DNA of 64,000 bases from an uncultured Prevotellaceae bacterium (GTDB lineage Bacteria > Bacteroidota > Bacteroidia > Bacteroidales > Bacteroidaceae). The translations under genes and the position numbers were made by a program. Of the stretch, positions 61,543 through 64,000 are shown in pieces. Position 1 is the stretch's first letter. Every line of letters begins with the position of its first letter. Where the stretch lies: positions 108,680-172,679 of the forward strand of contig CAMZCM010000004.1 in assembly GCA_947305005.1 (NCBI GenBank). Reading direction: 5' to 3'. The notes beneath the pieces are model-generated. The model saw only the letters and a program-made list of their open reading frames with translations. It searched no databases and was not told where the DNA came from.

Positions 61543-62004
61543 TTAGAAATGTAGAAAAATATAAGATGAGTCTATAGATTTTTTTATATCTATATGATCA
61601 TTGAGTTTATAATAATCTTTATATTGAGTATCTTTGCTTAGCAAATTCATTGCAAAATTCCATCCTTTTTGAATATTCTTCTTTTTATAATAATCATATT
61701 CATCTTGTGTAAGATAAAAACCATCCACATATCTGTTAAAGTACTTAAACGCCAAATAATTTGCATCACGTTCACAGTCCTGATATTTATGATTGTCTGG
61801 ATCAAAAATTGTACCTCCTATACTAAAAGCACCTACCGCTAACAAGTATAATGGTCCCAGATTTTGGCTTTGAATATAATGCCCATATTCTTGCAGGAAT
61901 ATCTCGTTGTTGGGATCTGCTTTTAAATATGAACTCCCAATGATATAGTTCCCTAAAGTAGCTGTTCGACTAGTATTTCCTATTGTAGACTTAACAATTT
62001 TCAT
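61543..62004 (-). CDS. Displaced Rhs-type toxin tip, zincin-like with degenerate QEYGH motif
   Basis: TATLGNYIIGSSYLKADPNNEIFLQEYGHYIQSQNLGPLYLLAVG; CERDANYLAFKYFNRYV. Confidence 0.6.
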   Translation of the reverse strand: MKIVKSTIGNTSRTATLGNYIIGSSYLKADPNNEIFLQEYGHYIQSQNLGPLYLLAVGAFSIGGTIFDPDNHKYQDCERDANYLAFKYFNRYVDGFYLTQDEYDYYKKKNIQKGWNFAMNLLSKDTQYKDYYKLNDHIDIKKSIDSSYIFLHF

Positions 62005-62113
62005 CCGCTTTGCTGTTTTCTTTAAATCATGAGCATTTCATAGTAGTCACTTTTTGATAATCAATTACTAAAAGGTCTATTACTCTTATCCTCAATAAGT
62101 TGCGCCTTTCTTC

Positions 62114-62992
62114 CTACAATACCAGCATAACATAATCTTGAGTGCTCGGAGCCCGATGTCTGTTCTTAGCATAATTATCATCTAATAGATGCATTCGTTC
62201 CTGTTCTGAGCACACTCCCCACGAAGGAATCCATTTTATAAGTGTACGAATAGCTATCGAGTCAGATTTCTGTTGGGTGAAAGAGAGGAGTAGCGAGTCA
62301 ATCGAACAACTTTCTTTTTCATTGGGAATTGAATAATATTCCCAAAACGGAATATAGCGCATCAATACCTTGAATCCATTTTTCCTATCTTTTTTTATCA
62401 AGTAGGAAATTGGTTTAACCATGTTGGAGTCCACGGCTGTATAGAAAGTGACTTTTATACGCTCTCCGAAAGAGAAGTGAGGGCGAAATGGGAGAACTAT
62501 GCATGATACGGATGTATGATGATTATACCTCGCATATTTCCATTCTTCACTCTTCCGGATTATCGTTCTAATCAAAGAGTCCACGTCCTGCGCTGTCGAA
62601 GACGGAAATGATCTAACATCTTCAAAATACCACCCTGCTTTGTTTATAACGGCATAACCTCTTGATGTAAGATACATATCATTAATTAACAATCCTTCCT
62701 TCTTTATTATTGATGAAAGCGCTCTCATTTTCTGAGGGATAGATTGTTCTAAGAACTTACAAATCTCATTATTCTCTTCCGTCGTTAAAACAATGGAAGG
62801 TGTATCAATAAGGCAATTTTTTGTCAGTTCCCAATAATTCGTCCCGACATAGGCTCTTGATTGAGAATCAATAGGAGTCATCCCCGGGACAAGGATTTGA
62901 GCCAGAATGTGCTGATTGCAAAAGCAATTAATCAGCACAAGCAAAAAGAGTGTTTTTTGTTTACTAATAATATATCCCATCGCTTGGTTCAT
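62114..62992 (-). CDS. Secreted protein of unknown function, candidate periplasmic immunity protein for the Rhs tip
   Basis: N-terminal signal-like KQKTLFLLVLINCFCNQHILAQ; overlaps 3' end of the Rhs gene by about 29 nt (or less if the internal ATG is used). Confidence 0.5.
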   Translation of the reverse strand: MNQAMGYIISKQKTLFLLVLINCFCNQHILAQILVPGMTPIDSQSRAYVGTNYWELTKNCLIDTPSIVLTTEENNEICKFLEQSIPQKMRALSSIIKKEGLLINDMYLTSRGYAVINKAGWYFEDVRSFPSSTAQDVDSLIRTIIRKSEEWKYARYNHHTSVSCIVLPFRPHFSFGERIKVTFYTAVDSNMVKPISYLIKKDRKNGFKVLMRYIPFWEYYSIPNEKESCSIDSLLLSFTQQKSDSIAIRTLIKWIPSWGVCSEQERMHLLDDNYAKNRHRAPSTQDYVMLVL

Positions 62993-64000
62993 TTTTTATA
63001 AGTCTGGAGAAACGAACTGCTTTCCACTCGAGACTATTTTTAGTAACATATGTTTTATTAAATCCATCTCGAGCATATTCATATATTAATCTCCCATAAA
63101 AATTTGCCCATCCTTTTTGATTAATTTGTGCCTGATGAAACGCCTCATGATAAACAGTACGGTCATCATTAATTGATTTTACAAAAGACATTCTTCCTAA
63201 AGTAATGCCATTGCCTTTTAAAGCTAAGAGCGATGCTATTCCACAACTTCGGATTGATCCAGAGAGACCTAAATTATCCATATAGTAAAAGGGAAATCCA
63301 AACATGGCATCCATCGCGACAGTTCTGCTTGCACCACTTATGGCTCCACCTAACGTATTTGCCCATAACCTGTCTGCATTTAGGTGTATGCCAGCATCCA
63401 TCACGCCCGCAGCAAGACCCATAGCAGCTCCCTTTAGGGTATTATATCCAATCTCTGACATCGTGTTTGCAAACCATCCACTATTTACGCCGTTGAAAGG
63501 GGAAAATAAGGAACCCACAACCGAAGAACCGATAAGAGGTAATATGCTTGAGCCGTCTATGTCCGCACCAAATATAGCATTCGTTGCTGCCATGTTCACC
63601 GCCCCGCTTAAGAAATTATAGCCAATTGAATTACCTAATGTGCCGAGAGCAGTCGAACTTCCAATTGCTCCAAATGCACCTCCGATGGTCCCTCCAACGA
63701 CTCCCATACCGACAGCATTCCAGAAGTCGCCACTATTCCAATTCCCGTTAATAAGTGCATAAACTGAGTATGACAGCGCTGATGTTCCGGCTCCTATCAG
63801 CGCGCCTATCCCAATTCCAATAAGCAATTCTGTTATTAACTCTCCATTTTCATCCGTGTATTTCAGCGGATTGTTCAGACAGTAGCTGTAGCGGTTGAAG
63901 CTCTGTGTGTTGTCGGGCGCCTGTACATAGGGGTCAGGAGAGAGGAAGCGGCAGACCATGGGGTCGTAGAGGCGGGCATTCATATTGATAAGCCCGAACT
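62964..64000 (-). CDS. C-terminal part of Rhs-repeat protein with zincin-like (HEAFH) tip; 5' end beyond window
   Basis: NARLYDPMVCRFLSPDPYVQAPDNTQSFNRYSYCLNNPLKYTDENGE Rhs core end; Gly/Ala-rich pre-toxin region; tip TVYHEAFHQAQINQKGWANFYGRLIYEYARDGF. Confidence 0.88.
   Translation of the reverse strand, partial: FGLINMNARLYDPMVCRFLSPDPYVQAPDNTQSFNRYSYCLNNPLKYTDENGELITELLIGIGIGALIGAGTSALSYSVYALINGNWNSGDFWNAVGMGVVGGTIGGAFGAIGSSTALGTLGNSIGYNFLSGAVNMAATNAIFGADIDGSSILPLIGSSVVGSLFSPFNGVNSGWFANTMSEIGYNTLKGAAMGLAAGVMDAGIHLNADRLWANTLGGAISGASRTVAMDAMFGFPFYYMDNLGLSGSIRSCGIASLLALKGNGITLGRMSFVKSINDDRTVYHEAFHQAQINQKGWANFYGRLIYEYARDGFNKTYVTKNSLEWKAVRFSRLIKNEPSDGIYY

Overview
The window is a Bacteroidota chromosome segment, probably Prevotella-like. 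The evidence is repeated TAnnTTTG -7 boxes, SPOR/DUF1599/DUF2027-Smr/C11 families and type-A-like C-terminal tails. Most of it is housekeeping: tpiA, folE, ndk, queA, xth, groESL, hisS, yceD(DUF177)-rpmF-fabH-era-der, recJ-recQ, thrA-(apgM-like)-thrC, ispD, pdxJ and NAD kinase. Interspersed are secreted carbohydrate-active proteins (GH127-like, GH27, DUF3472/discoidin), peptidases (M28, M23, C11, C1, M24) and a TolC/HlyD/two-permease efflux operon with no visible ATPase. Two accessory regions stand out. (1) At 17.7-19.1 kb, an HUH/Y1 REP-associated-type transposase (RAYT-like) with an extra, possibly SLOG/DprA-like C-terminal domain is bracketed by at least three copies of the same short hairpin, GCGGAT-TNT-ATCCGC, each with a conserved flank. 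(2) At 59.9-64.0 kb, an AT-rich Rhs C-terminal toxin/immunity cassette array contains a HEAFH zincin-like tip, a displaced degenerate QEYGH tip, a displaced GIY-YIG tip and several candidate immunity genes. Other observations include a shared dyad upstream of groES and hsp20, an A-B-A'-B' inverted-repeat element at 20.47 kb, an 11-bp tandem array upstream of groES, a homoserine-kinase candidate inside the thr operon, and intergenic simple repeats that appear to have been recruited into coding sequence. No database search or computation was run; family calls come from motif recognition.
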